Positions 27,118-35,898 of a stretch of 64,000 bases of DNA are shown piece by piece. The translations under genes were made by a program, and so were the position numbers. The DNA is from an uncultured Tateyamaria sp. (GTDB lineage: Bacteria > Pseudomonadota > Alphaproteobacteria > Rhodobacterales > Rhodobacteraceae): assembly GCF_947503705.1 (NCBI RefSeq), contig NZ_CANNES010000006.1, positions 62,001 to 126,000 of the forward strand, in the 5' to 3' direction. Numbering within the stretch: the first letter of the stretch is position 1; every line of letters starts with the position of its first letter. The notes beneath the pieces are model-generated. The model saw only the letters and a program-made list of their open reading frames with translations. It did no database searches and was not told the DNA's origin.

Positions 27118-27139
27118 CTTTCATTGTTCAAAAATACTC
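27118..27139 (-). promoter_or_regulatory. Recurrent AT-rich leader motif before purS
   Basis: Read on the minus strand, GAGTATTTTTGAACAATGAAAG overlaps the purC stop and runs into the purS ribosome-binding site. Closely similar sequences stand directly before rsmA (59240-59262) and the DUF1499 gene (63506-63529). Confidence 0.5.
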
Positions 27140-27899
27140 AATTGATGAGCGTCGGTTTCGTGATCGGGTTCGATGTCTTGGGCAAGACGCCCAGACGACG
27201 CGCCACTTCGGTGTAGGCATCGGCCAGATTGCCCAGATCGCGGCGGAACACGTCCTTGTCCAGTTTCTGGCCTGTTTCGATGTCCCACAGTCGGCAGCTG
27301 TCGGGGCTGATCTCATCGGCGATGATCAGGCGCATGAAATCACCGTCATAGACGCGGCCAATCTCGATCTTGAAGTCGACCAGACGGATGCCCACAGCCA
27401 GCATAACACCAGACAGGAAATCGTTGACGCGCAGCGCAAGGCTCAGAATGTCGTCCATGTCCTGCTGACTGGCCCATCCAAAAGCGGCGATGTGCTCTTC
27501 GCTCACCAGTGGATCGCCGAGGCTGTCATCCTTGTAGCAGTATTCGACAATCGGGCGCGGCAGTTGCGTGCCCTCGTCGATGCCAAGCCGGGTGCTCAGC
27601 GTGCCTGCGGCATAGTTGCGCACGATCACTTCCAGCGGGATGATCTCGCAGGTGCGGACCAGTTGCTCGCGCATATTGATCCGCTTGATGAAGTGGGTCG
27701 GCACACCGATCTGCCCAAGGCCCGTCATAAAGAATTCGCTGAGGCGGTTGTTCAAGACACCCTTGCCCTCTATCACGTCCTTTTTCTGCGCATTGAAGGC
27801 GGTGGCGTCGTCTTTGAAATATTGAACGATGGTGCCTGGCTCGGGTCCTTCATAAAGGATCTTGGCCTTACCTTCATAAATCTTCTTGCGTCGCGCCAT
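27138..27899 (-). CDS. purC: SAICAR synthase
   Basis: A 253-residue phosphoribosylaminoimidazole-succinocarboxamide synthase (purine step 7), joining CAIR and aspartate with ATP. It has the N-terminal [36 protein letters not shown], and the signature VDFKIEIGR. First gene of purC-purS-purQ, divergent from the zeta subunit gene. Confidence 0.96.
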   Translation of the reverse strand: MARRKKIYEGKAKILYEGPEPGTIVQYFKDDATAFNAQKKDVIEGKGVLNNRLSEFFMTGLGQIGVPTHFIKRINMREQLVRTCEIIPLEVIVRNYAAGTLSTRLGIDEGTQLPRPIVEYCYKDDSLGDPLVSEEHIAAFGWASQQDMDDILSLALRVNDFLSGVMLAVGIRLVDFKIEIGRVYDGDFMRLIIADEISPDSCRLWDIETGQKLDKDVFRRDLGNLADAYTEVARRLGVLPKTSNPITKPTLIN

Positions 27900-28047
27900 G
27901 GGCGTCCTTTCGCTTCTTCCGGGATACGAGTCTGCCCGGCTTGTGGCCCTCATAAGCAATCAGGGGATACGCCGCAAGCAAAGGGGTTGCACCGGGGCGC
28001 GGACCCCCGCATATCTTGTGCAACGACATAGCCCGGAGACGTGACCC

Positions 28048-28365
28048 ATGAGCACCTTTGACGACCGCGAAAACGCATTTGAAAACAAATTCGCCCATGA
28101 TGCAGAGATGCAGTTCAAGGCAGACGCCCGCCGCAACAAGCTGCTGGGACTGTGGGCCGCCGACCTGATGGGCAAAGCGGGCGACGAGGCTGCGGCTTAT
28201 GCGCGCGAGGTCGTGAAGTCAGATTTCGAAGAGGCAGGCCACGAGGACGTTTATCGCAAGGTTTCGGGCGATCTGGGCGATTTGGCGAACGAGGCGACAA
28301 TTCGTGCCAAAATGGCCGAACTGATGACCGAAGCCAAAGCGCAGCTGATGAGCGAAACGGACTGA
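28048..28365 (+). CDS. ATPase zeta subunit (DUF1476)
   Basis: A 105-residue protein of the DUF1476 family (start TFDDRENAFENKFAHDAE). In Paracoccus the homologue is the zeta subunit, which plugs F1 and blocks ATP hydrolysis by the F1F0-ATP synthase. The N-terminal inhibitory region and the helical bundle are intact. It stands alone, with its own terminator. Confidence 0.92.
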   Translation: MSTFDDRENAFENKFAHDAEMQFKADARRNKLLGLWAADLMGKAGDEAAAYAREVVKSDFEEAGHEDVYRKVSGDLGDLANEATIRAKMAELMTEAKAQLMSETD

Positions 28366-28403
28366 GATCAGCGGCTTACTGCTAAAACCTAAAGTGAATG
28401 CAG

Positions 28404-28436
28404 CGCGCAAGACCATCGTGGTTTTGCGCGTTTTTT
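28404..28436 (+). terminator. Rho-independent terminator of the zeta subunit gene
   Basis: CGCGCAA pairs with TTGCGCG, extended inside by ACCA/TGGT with small mismatches, and is followed directly by six T residues. It is a textbook terminator 40 bases after the stop. Confidence 0.9.
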
Positions 28437-28812
28437 CGTGTCGGAAGTGGTCCTTGCCGGAAGCGCCGACGCACAGCAAGCGCTGACACTTTTATTTGCG
28501 GCTTGAGTATTCGACTGTTTCGCAGGCCTCAGCGCCCACCGAACGCGGTTGTGCCCGTACCGCCGGGCGACAGAGGGATCGGTTTTCACTTGTTGCATGT
28601 TCAAGTTGGTTGCCATGACCAGTCTTGGCAACACGTCCACATCGGGACAGCGTGCGGTTGAGTGGCATCACCGCCCTCAAAAGATCACGCAGAACCATGC
28701 GACCCACCGCCTTTTATCAAACAAACCTCATCATCTTGATGAAGATTATGAACTGGCCTCAAAAAGCGTGCCATGACAGTTAAGCGCACAATCGCGCGCG
28801 AAAGGTACATTT
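28437..28812. other. 376-base leader region before the homocysteine methyltransferase gene
   Basis: No gene is supported here. A hairpin GTTGCCA/TGGCAAC (28609-28615 with 28626-28632) lies about 180 bases before the next start and could be part of a leader RNA. I looked for a SAM-II pattern and did not find it. Confidence 0.4.
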
Positions 28813-29829
28813 ATGCCCGATCTTCTTACCCGCATGCTGGCCGCCAAGGGAACGCTTTTGGCAGACGGTGCCACTGGTACGAACCTGTTCAACATGGGGC
28901 TGATGTCCGGCGATGCACCTGAACTGTGGAACGAAACGCACCCCGAAAAAATCACCGCCCTCTACAAGGGGGCCGTGGATGCAGGCAGCGATATCTTTCT
29001 GACCAACTCTTTTGGGGCCAACGCGTCACGGCTGAAATTGCATGATGCGGGTCACCGCGCCTTTGAGTTAAGCAAGATCGCCGCCGAAATCGGCCGCGAG
29101 GTGGCCGACAAGGCGGGGCGCACCGTGATTGTTGCAGGCTCCGTCGGTCCAACGGGTGATATCATGGAACCGGTTGGCACCCTCAGCCACGCCGACGCCG
29201 TCGAGATGTTCCATGAAACCGCCGCAGGTTTGAAGGCCGGCGGTGCTGATATCGGCTGGCTCGAAACAATCTCGGCGGCCGAAGAATACCGCGCCGCCGC
29301 TGAAGGGTTTGCGCTGGCCGGACTGCCGTGGGTCGGCACCATGAGCTTTGACACCGCAGGGCGTACGATGATGGGTGTTACCAGCAAGGATATGGTCGCC
29401 ATGGTGTCCAGCATTCCCAACACGCCTGCCGCCTTTGGCGCCAATTGCGGTACAGGCGCCTCAGACCTGTTGCGCACGGTTCAGGGTTTTGCGGCCACCG
29501 GCACCGAAATACCGATTGTGGCCAAAGGCAACGCGGGCATCCCGAAGTACCATGACGGTCACATCCACTATGATGGCACGCCCGAGTTGATGGCAGACTA
29601 TGCCGTCATGGCGCGCGACTGTGGTGCTTCAATCATTGGTGGGTGCTGTGGCACGCAACCGATGCACCTGGAAAAGATGCGCGAGGCGCTCGACACCCGA
29701 CCCCGCCAACCGGCCCCAACGCTGGACGCTATTGTTTCCGCTCTGGGCGCGTTTTCGTCTGACAGCGACGGGACCGATGGCAATGGCCCACCCGCACGGC
29801 GCAAACGCGGACGCGCCCGCGTCGCCTAA
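28813..29829 (+). CDS. bmt: Homocysteine S-methyltransferase, probable split methionine synthase part
   Basis: A 338-residue Zn-dependent homocysteine methyltransferase domain. It opens with LADGATGTNLF and has the Zn Cys residues in GANCGTG and IGGCCGT. The C-terminus is low-complexity and Arg-rich. Usually labelled betaine-homocysteine methyltransferase, it also matches the N-terminal homocysteine domain of MetH. A corrinoid protein and a DUF1638 protein are encoded 1.3-2.4 kb downstream, and a split methionine synthase with this type of gene set is known in Phaeobacter. It may therefore use methylcobalamin rather than betaine. AAAGG precedes the ATG. Confidence 0.85.
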   Translation: MPDLLTRMLAAKGTLLADGATGTNLFNMGLMSGDAPELWNETHPEKITALYKGAVDAGSDIFLTNSFGANASRLKLHDAGHRAFELSKIAAEIGREVADKAGRTVIVAGSVGPTGDIMEPVGTLSHADAVEMFHETAAGLKAGGADIGWLETISAAEEYRAAAEGFALAGLPWVGTMSFDTAGRTMMGVTSKDMVAMVSSIPNTPAAFGANCGTGASDLLRTVQGFAATGTEIPIVAKGNAGIPKYHDGHIHYDGTPELMADYAVMARDCGASIIGGCCGTQPMHLEKMREALDTRPRQPAPTLDAIVSALGAFSSDSDGTDGNGPPARRKRGRARVA

Positions 29830-30902
29830 AACAGGTCGAGCTGTGCGCTTGGCAGGCGCGGCGGCACAAAAAGGTCGCATCGCATGGGCGGTGCTTTTTC
29901 CTTTAACCCCAAACGTTTCATGGCAACGGTAAACCGATGGGCAATGATCTCGGCATAGGGCCCCTCGCCCCGCATCCGGTGTCCCCAACGGGCATCGTAA
30001 TCTTGCCCGCCATGCATCTCGCGCAAGCGCGCCATGATGCGCGCCGCCCGGTCAGGAAAGTGTTCGGCCAGCCATTCCTGCACCAGTGGCGACACCTCTT
30101 GCGGCAGGCGCAGCATGATCCAACTTGCGCTGCGCGCGCCTGCGTCTTTGCCTGCGGCCAGGATCGCCTCAAGCTCGGGGTCGGTCAGGGCAGGCACCAT
30201 GGGCGAGGCCATGATGCGAACGGGCACTCCGGCTTGCGCCAAACGGCGGATTATCGTCAATCGGCGCCTCGGTGCGGGCGCACGCGGCTCCATCAGCCGC
30301 GACAGGGTTGCATCCAGCGTCGTCACCGAAATGCCCACGCGCACCAGCCCCCGCTGCGCCATGCGACCCAGAACGTCGAGATCACGTTCGATCAAGGCCC
30401 CTTTGGTGACAATGGCAACCGGATGGCCGCTGGCCTCAAGCACCTCAAGGCAGCGGCGCATGATGCCATGTTCACGTTCAATCGGTTGATACGGGTCCGT
30501 ATTGGTTCCGATTGCCAACGGGGCGACCTTGTAGGATTTGCGGGCCAACTCGGTCCGCAACACCTCGGGCGCATCCGGGCGCGCAACCAGTCTTGTTTCA
30601 AAATCCAATCCCGGCGAAAGGCCCAGATAGGCATGGCTGGGCCGGGCAAAGCAGTAGACACAACCATGTTCGCAGCCACGGTAGGGATTGATCGACCGGT
30701 CAAAAGGCAGATCGGGCGACCGGTTATAGCTGATGATGCTGCGCGGCCGTTCCACCGACACTTGTGTGCGCAAGATCGGCAAATCCTCTTCCCGGTCCCA
30801 ACCATCCGCTTCCGCATGGCGGCTGACGCGGTCATAACGGCTCACTCTGTTGGACACCGTACCCCGGCCCCGAGGCTGTGCGCTTTGCAAATCAGGTTTC
30901 AT
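29826..30902 (-). CDS. PA0069 family radical SAM protein
   Basis: A 358-residue radical SAM protein with the cluster motif CEHGCVYC (residues about 80-87) preceded by NPYRGCEHG, and the later block VGISVTTLD. The family resembles spore photoproduct lyase and is of unknown reaction. The start at 30902 lies 12 bases from a GAAC-N7-GAAC element matching the alphaproteobacterial LexA box, so SOS control and a DNA-repair role are plausible. Its stop overlaps the end of the convergent methyltransferase gene by four bases. Confidence 0.88.
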   Translation of the reverse strand: MKPDLQSAQPRGRGTVSNRVSRYDRVSRHAEADGWDREEDLPILRTQVSVERPRSIISYNRSPDLPFDRSINPYRGCEHGCVYCFARPSHAYLGLSPGLDFETRLVARPDAPEVLRTELARKSYKVAPLAIGTNTDPYQPIEREHGIMRRCLEVLEASGHPVAIVTKGALIERDLDVLGRMAQRGLVRVGISVTTLDATLSRLMEPRAPAPRRRLTIIRRLAQAGVPVRIMASPMVPALTDPELEAILAAGKDAGARSASWIMLRLPQEVSPLVQEWLAEHFPDRAARIMARLREMHGGQDYDARWGHRMRGEGPYAEIIAHRFTVAMKRLGLKEKAPPMRCDLFVPPRLPSAQLDLF

Positions 30903-30914
30903 CACGATATTTTG

Positions 30915-30929
30915 GAACAAATAAAGAAC
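30915..30929 (-). promoter_or_regulatory. Putative LexA (SOS) box
   Basis: GAACAAATAAAGAAC reads GTTC-N7-GTTC on the minus strand, the direct-repeat operator of alphaproteobacterial LexA. It sits 13-27 bases ahead of the radical SAM start codon, where a bound repressor would block transcription. Confidence 0.6.
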
Positions 30930-31015
30930 AAACGCCAGAAAAGAGTTGTAAATCAGTCCGCTTTGGCGGGTTTTCACGCCCAAACCGATCTTTGGCGTCG
31001 CGCACAGCGCCGCCC

Positions 31016-31046
31016 ATGTCGCAATTTGAAAATTCCGCTGCGACAT
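31016..31046. promoter_or_regulatory. Inverted repeat upstream of the corrinoid protein gene
   Basis: ATGTCGCA at 31016-31023 and TGCGACAT at 31039-31046 form a perfect 8-bp inverted repeat with a 15-base spacer, 60 bases before the start. The spacing suits either a dimeric regulator or an RNA hairpin. Confidence 0.45.
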
Positions 31047-31106
31047 ATTGGACCATAAACCAAGAAACATCAGCAGGTTCTCAGACCTGATTTCAGAGGT
31101 ACGCCC

Positions 31107-31808
31107 ATGGCAGACGAAGACGACATCATCCTCGCGGAGCTCGACGACGAAGAGCTTGTAAACCAGATGTTTGACGACCTTTACGATGGTCTCAAGGAAG
31201 AGATCGAAGAAGGGGTCAACATCCTGCTGGAGCGCGGCTGGGAGCCCTATGACATCCTGACCAAGGCTCTGGTCGGTGGCATGACGATCGTGGGCGCGGA
31301 TTTCCGCGACGGTATCCTGTTTGTGCCCGAAGTGCTGCTGGCGGCAAACGCGATGAAGGGCGGCATGTTCATCCTCAAGCCTTTGCTGGCCGAGACAGGC
31401 GCGCCCCGCGTGGGCAAAATGGTCATCGGCACGGTCAAAGGCGACATCCACGACATCGGCAAGAACCTTGTGTCGATGATGATGGAAGGGGCCGGGTTCG
31501 AGGTTGTGGACCTCGGGATTAACAATCCGGTCGAAAACTACCTCGAAGCGATGGAAGCCGAAGGCCCCGATATTCTTGGCATGTCGGCCCTGCTGACCAC
31601 AACCATGCCCTATATGAAGGTCGTGATCGACACGATGGTCGAAAAGGGTATTCGCGACGACTATATTGTGCTGGTTGGTGGCGCGCCCCTGAACGAAGAG
31701 TTCGGCAAAGCCATCGGGGCTGACGCGTATTGCCGGGATGCAGCCGTGGCGGTGGAGACGGCCAAGGAATTCGTGGCCCGCAAGCACAATCAGATGGCTG
31801 CCGGATAA
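31107..31808 (+). CDS. Corrinoid (B12-binding) protein, probable split methionine synthase part
   Basis: A 233-residue protein with the MetH-type helical cap domain (about 10-95) and a Rossmann B12-binding domain (about 100-225). The lower-ligand motif is GDIHDIGKN with His115, followed by MSALLTT and VGGAPLN. It should carry methylcobalamin between a methyl donor and an acceptor. Next to a homocysteine methyltransferase and a DUF1638 protein, it fits the cobalamin module of a split methionine synthase; the pterin-binding and reactivation parts are not in the window. AGAGGT precedes the ATG. Confidence 0.9.
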   Translation: MADEDDIILAELDDEELVNQMFDDLYDGLKEEIEEGVNILLERGWEPYDILTKALVGGMTIVGADFRDGILFVPEVLLAANAMKGGMFILKPLLAETGAPRVGKMVIGTVKGDIHDIGKNLVSMMMEGAGFEVVDLGINNPVENYLEAMEAEGPDILGMSALLTTTMPYMKVVIDTMVEKGIRDDYIVLVGGAPLNEEFGKAIGADAYCRDAAVAVETAKEFVARKHNQMAAG

Positions 31809-31815
31809 TCGAGAG

Positions 31816-32232
31816 ATGGAGGTGCGCCGCACAACGCGCGCCGACCTCGATGTGATCATGGGCGCGCCGCACCTGTTCGACGCGCCCCCTGACCCGGACC
31901 GCACAGCCGAAATGCTGGATGATCCGCGTCACCACCTGTTTCTGGCGCTCAGCATGGGCGACCCCGTCGGCTTTTTGTCTGCGGTAGACTACATACACCC
32001 CGACAAGCCCCGCGCGATGTGGATCAACGAATTGGGCGTCCTTGAAACGGCTAGGCGGCGCAGTGTTGCCACGCGCCTCGCAGCAGAGGCATCCGCACAT
32101 GCGCAGACCATCGGCTGCACCGAAATCTGGGTGCTCGCGGACCCGACCCATGAGGCCCTCGGGTTCTATGCATCGCTGAGCTGGGCCCGTGAGGGCGACC
32201 ATATCGCAATGTTCACGAAGGCGCTGACATGA
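31816..32232 (+). CDS. GNAT family N-acetyltransferase
   Basis: A 138-residue GNAT-fold protein: N-terminal RRTTRADLDVIMGAPHLFD, then the acetyl-CoA loop region LGVLETARRRSVATRLAAEA and a C-terminal GFYASLSWAREGDH. Substrate unknown. It sits in an operon between the corrinoid protein (8 bases away) and DUF1638 (ATGA overlap), so its target may be linked to that system. Confidence 0.85.
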   Translation: MEVRRTTRADLDVIMGAPHLFDAPPDPDRTAEMLDDPRHHLFLALSMGDPVGFLSAVDYIHPDKPRAMWINELGVLETARRRSVATRLAAEASAHAQTIGCTEIWVLADPTHEALGFYASLSWAREGDHIAMFTKALT

Positions 32233-32864
32233 CGACCCTTGACGACAGGACGCTGACGGAAAAAGGGTTCGAAGCTGTGGGCACTGGGCGCATCTTGCTC
32301 ATTGCCTGCGGCGCGCTGGCCCGCGAAATTCTAGACCTCAAGGCCGCCAATGGCTGGCATCACATGGATCTGACCTGCCTGCCCGCCAAACTGCACCTCT
32401 ACCCTGACAAAATCACCGAGGCTGTGCGCGCGGCCGTCGCCAAGCATCGTGCCAACTATGCGACGATCTTTGTCGTCTATGCCGATTGCGGCACGGGCGG
32501 ATTGCTTGAAGTGACCTGCAAAGAGATGGGCGTCGAGATGATTGCAGGACCGCATTGCTACAGTTTTTTTGAGGGAAATGAACGCTTTGCAAAGCAGAGT
32601 GAAAGTGAAATCACCGCCTTTTACCTCACCGACTTCCTGGTGCGGCAGTTTGAGGCGTTCATCCTCAAACCCATGGGCCTGGACCGGCACCCCGAATTAC
32701 GGGACATGTATTTCGGCAATTATGAAAAGCTGGTTTATCAGGCGCAAACCGACGATCCGGAGCTGACCGAAAAGGCGCGCCACGCCGCCGAAACCCTGGG
32801 CCTCGCATTCGAGAGACGCCTGACGGGCTACGGCGATCTTGAAACGACGCTCAAACAGCTCTGA
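32229..32864 (+). CDS. DUF1638 domain-containing protein
   Basis: A 211-residue protein of the DUF1638 family: RILLIACGALAREILDL, FVVYADCGTGGLLE and AGPHCYSFFEGNERF, with conserved Cys and His that could bind a metal or cobalamin-related ligand. DUF1638 genes occur beside corrinoid methyltransferase genes, including split methionine synthases. A role in handling or reactivating the corrinoid protein is inference. The start overlaps the GNAT stop (ATGA). Confidence 0.88.
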   Translation: MTTLDDRTLTEKGFEAVGTGRILLIACGALAREILDLKAANGWHHMDLTCLPAKLHLYPDKITEAVRAAVAKHRANYATIFVVYADCGTGGLLEVTCKEMGVEMIAGPHCYSFFEGNERFAKQSESEITAFYLTDFLVRQFEAFILKPMGLDRHPELRDMYFGNYEKLVYQAQTDDPELTEKARHAAETLGLAFERRLTGYGDLETTLKQL

Positions 32865-32967
32865 GCTGTCTCTTGTCTTCTGGCCAGAAATTTCGCGGTG
32901 GTACGGGGGCTGGCCCGCAAGTTGCCGACACGACACACAGGCGCCAAAGTCCTCAACCGGGCGATGT

Positions 32968-33372
32968 TCAGCCCGCTGCTACCAATCGAATACGCTCGAT
33001 CATTGCGCGCAGCCCGTTTGAGCGTTGCGCCGACAAATGATCATTCAAACCGAGCCGCGTCATCTCTGCCCGGGCGTCGACCTCCAGCACCTCTGCCGTG
33101 GTCAATCCGTTGTAAAGGTGGCGCAAAACGGCAATCAACCCTTTCACGATCATCGCGTCGCTGTCCCCTTCAAACCGAAACACGCCACCTTCGATCACCG
33201 GGTGCAGCCAGACCTGGCTGGCGCAGCCATCCACCTTCGTTGCGGGCACCTTGAGCGCATCGGGAAGCGGATCAAGCGCCTTGCCCTGCTCGATCACATA
33301 GCGATAGCGATCTTCCCAATCCTCCAGAAACTCAAAGTCCTCGACGATCTCTTCAAATGCAGCACTGGCCAT
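32968..33372 (-). CDS. sufE: SufE family Fe-S assembly protein
   Basis: A 134-residue sulfur acceptor that takes persulfide from cysteine desulfurase for Fe-S cluster building. The active Cys is in KVDGCASQVWL (about residue 50), flanked by the family helices RYRYVIEQGKAL and VKGLIAVLRHLYNGLT. No suf genes adjoin. It is divergent from the lipoprotein gene. Confidence 0.93.
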   Translation of the reverse strand: MASAAFEEIVEDFEFLEDWEDRYRYVIEQGKALDPLPDALKVPATKVDGCASQVWLHPVIEGGVFRFEGDSDAMIVKGLIAVLRHLYNGLTTAEVLEVDARAEMTRLGLNDHLSAQRSNGLRAMIERIRLVAAG

Positions 33373-33504
33373 GATTGCCCCGTTCCCAACGTTGTCCCCG
33401 TGGACCTAGGCGCGCCACGGCCAAAGGTCCAGCCCCCGAAACGGTGCTTTTCAACGCGCCGCCGATCCGCTACCAACTGACGCAAACACAAGTGCAGGCG
33501 ACCC

Positions 33505-34041
33505 ATGCGTATTCTGACAATCTCTCTTCTTGTTGCGACCATGACACTGACCGCCTGCGGTGCAGTCCGGGAAAGCCGGGTCAATCCGCTGAACTGGTTC
33601 GGTGGCAGCCGGTCGACCCCAGTCCAGCAGAAGACCGCAGAAGAAACCAACCCGCTGATCCCGCAAACAACGCGGGGCGGGCTGTTTTCAAGCGCGCGGG
33701 ATGCGGCTCGGGAATATCTGGGCACGCCCATTGATCAGGTCAGTGGTCTGGTGATCGAACGTGTGCCCGGCGGCGGCATCATCCGTGTTACCGGGATCAG
33801 CGAAGTTCTTGGCATCTACGATGTGCGTCTGACGCCAGCGGACGACAACGAAGAGGTCGATGAGGATGGGGTGCTGACTTATCGGCTGGAAGGTGTACGC
33901 CCGGCGCGTGTTGTGCGCGGTGGCACCGAACGGCAGCGTACCGTCATGGCCGCGCGCCGCCTGACTGACAACCAACTGGCCGAGGCGCGGGTGATCCGTG
34001 TTGAGGGGCGTTTGAACGCCCAGACCACCTCGCGTCGCTGA
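33505..34041 (+). CDS. Hypothetical lipoprotein
   Basis: A 178-residue protein with a lipoprotein signal (ILTISLLVATMTLTACG; lipobox LTAC, Cys18). The mature part has no motif I recognise; NPLNWFGGSRS follows the anchor. The lack of Asp at +2 favours the outer membrane. It converges on RNase D, with four bases between the stops. Confidence 0.8.
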   Translation: MRILTISLLVATMTLTACGAVRESRVNPLNWFGGSRSTPVQQKTAEETNPLIPQTTRGGLFSSARDAAREYLGTPIDQVSGLVIERVPGGGIIRVTGISEVLGIYDVRLTPADDNEEVDEDGVLTYRLEGVRPARVVRGGTERQRTVMAARRLTDNQLAEARVIRVEGRLNAQTTSRR

Positions 34042-34045
34042 TCTT

Positions 34046-35212
34046 CTATTCGTCGTCCAACAGAATAATGCGTACGTCCGCCCCTTGAGCGGTGAGCGCG
34101 ACGCGTCCCTCACAAAGGCGCATGGCATCCGCGCCAAAAACCTCGGCCCGCCACCCTTTGAGGGCCGGTACATCGCGCATGCCTGCGGCCATTGCGTCCA
34201 GATCTGCCGCTGTGGCGATCAGCTTGGCCGCCACGCCCGCACTTTCGGTCTTGGCCTTGAGCAGGACACGCAGCAGATCGGCCAGAGCCGGGTTCACCTG
34301 CATCTTTTCTCGGCTGCGATCGGGTTTCGGCATTGCGCCGGGGTCCATTGAGACGCCCCGCGCCACCGCCGCCAGTATGCCCTCGACGATCTCGCCCTTG
34401 CGGGCCTCGCGCAGCAACAGGCGCGACCGGCCCAGATCCTCATGGCTCTTGGGTTTGTTGCTGGCCAGTTCGACCAGCGCGTCGTCTTTATAGACCCGGT
34501 TGCGCGGTACGTTTTTGCGCTGTGCATATTCTTCGCGGAACGCGGCCAATTCCTGGACGATGGCGAGGAATTTTGGGGATGAGGTCCGAGTCTTGACCCG
34601 TTTCCAGGCATTTTCGGGCTGAATGATGTATGTCGCTGGTGACAGCAGCACTTGCAGCTCTTCCTCCACCCAGCGCGCGCGCCCGCTTTCTTCCAGCTTG
34701 GCGGCCAGAAACTCATAGATTTGGCGCAGATGCGTCACATCCGCGATGGCATAACTTTTTTGCGCATCCGTCAGCGGACGGCGCGACCAGTCGGTAAAGC
34801 GCGAGGTCTTGTCGACCCCCTCGCGCGCAATCTTGCGCACCAGCGTCTCGTATCCCACCTGTTCGCCAAAGCCGCAGACCATCGCCGCCACCTGGGTGTC
34901 AAAAAGCGGTTCGGGAAAGACCTGCGCATCCACATAGAAAATCTCAAGGTCCTGTCGCGCGGCGTGAAACACCTTGACCACCGAGGTGTCACGAAACAGC
35001 TCATAGAGTGGTTCCAGAGACATATTTCCAGCCAGCGGATCAACCAACACGGCATTTTCATCCGTGGTGCCGGGCATGGCCAATTGGATCAGGCAAAGTT
35101 TGGAATAATAGGTGCGCTCGCGCAGAAATTCGGTGTCGACCGTCACAAAGGGATGCGTTGCCGCCTCCTTGCAATATGCGGCCAGGTCTTCGGTCGTTGT
35201 TATGGTTTTCAT
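34046..35212 (-). CDS. rnd: Ribonuclease D
   Basis: A 388-residue 3'-5' exoribonuclease that trims tRNA precursors. The DEDD exonuclease has FVTVDTEFLRE (Exo I), VFHAARQDLEIFY (Exo II) and KSYAIADVTHLRQIYEFL (Exo III, Tyr type), followed by HRDC domains (about 210-370). Length normal. Confidence 0.94.
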   Translation of the reverse strand: MKTITTTEDLAAYCKEAATHPFVTVDTEFLRERTYYSKLCLIQLAMPGTTDENAVLVDPLAGNMSLEPLYELFRDTSVVKVFHAARQDLEIFYVDAQVFPEPLFDTQVAAMVCGFGEQVGYETLVRKIAREGVDKTSRFTDWSRRPLTDAQKSYAIADVTHLRQIYEFLAAKLEESGRARWVEEELQVLLSPATYIIQPENAWKRVKTRTSSPKFLAIVQELAAFREEYAQRKNVPRNRVYKDDALVELASNKPKSHEDLGRSRLLLREARKGEIVEGILAAVARGVSMDPGAMPKPDRSREKMQVNPALADLLRVLLKAKTESAGVAAKLIATAADLDAMAAGMRDVPALKGWRAEVFGADAMRLCEGRVALTAQGADVRIILLDDE

Positions 35213-35307
35213 ACGCGGCTTCTTGTTCGTGTTTTTTGGACCGTCTTGGTTTTCCGGGTCTACACCAAAGGCAGCGCAGTGACTAGGGCCGCACGCGGAT
35301 CACAGGG

Positions 35308-35898
35308 TCAGAGCATCAGTGGCCGTGTCTCGCCTGATGCAAAACGACGCAAAACGGCCGGGTAAAGGCGGTGTTCCTGCACGAGGACACGCGCCGCCAG
35401 TGTGTCCGGCGTGTCAAAGGCATGCACCGCAATCCGCGCCTGGCCCAGAATCGGACCGTCATCCAGCGCAGGCGTAACCAGATGCACGGTACAACCATGT
35501 TCTGTGTCACCGGCCTCCAGAGCGCGAGCATGGGTGTGCAGCCCCTTGTATTTCGGCAATAGCGAGGGGTGGATGTTCAGCATTCGCCCCGCCCAAGGCG
35601 TCACAAATCCTGCCGTCAGCACCCGCATGAACCCCGCCAGGCACAAAATATCGGGTGTATGGGGCGCCAGCGCCGTGTTCAGCGCTGCTTCAAAGGCCGG
35701 GCGGTCTTTGCCAAAGGGGCGGTGATCAACCACTTCGGTCGCGATCCCCTGCCCTTTGGCCCAAGCGATCCCGCCTGCATCTGCGTTGTTCGACACAACG
35801 ACCGCGGGCCGGGCGGCGTGATCGCCCACCATATCCTCGACCAGCGCGCGCATATTCGACCCGCCACCCGAAACAAAGATGGCGACCCGTTTAGGCAC
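35308..35898 (-). CDS. purN: Phosphoribosylglycinamide formyltransferase PurN
   Basis: A 196-residue GAR transformylase (purine step 3) using 10-formyl-THF. It has [13 protein letters not shown] at the start and the catalytic block [14 protein letters not shown]. The GTG at 35898 gives the family N-terminus and overlaps the purM stop by eight bases; ATGs at 35916 and 35925 would extend it further into purM. Confidence 0.93.
   Translation of the reverse strand: MPKRVAIFVSGGGSNMRALVEDMVGDHAARPAVVVSNNADAGGIAWAKGQGIATEVVDHRPFGKDRPAFEAALNTALAPHTPDILCLAGFMRVLTAGFVTPWAGRMLNIHPSLLPKYKGLHTHARALEAGDTEHGCTVHLVTPALDDGPILGQARIAVHAFDTPDTLAARVLVQEHRLYPAVLRRFASGETRPLML

Noticed and set aside
28437-28812. 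A SAM-II type riboswitch before the homocysteine methyltransferase gene
   Set aside because: The conserved SAM-II core was not found; only a simple hairpin is visible.
30903-31904. An upstream extension of the radical SAM frame to 692 residues
   Set aside because: The extra 334 residues run antisense through the corrinoid protein gene; the family starts at 30902.
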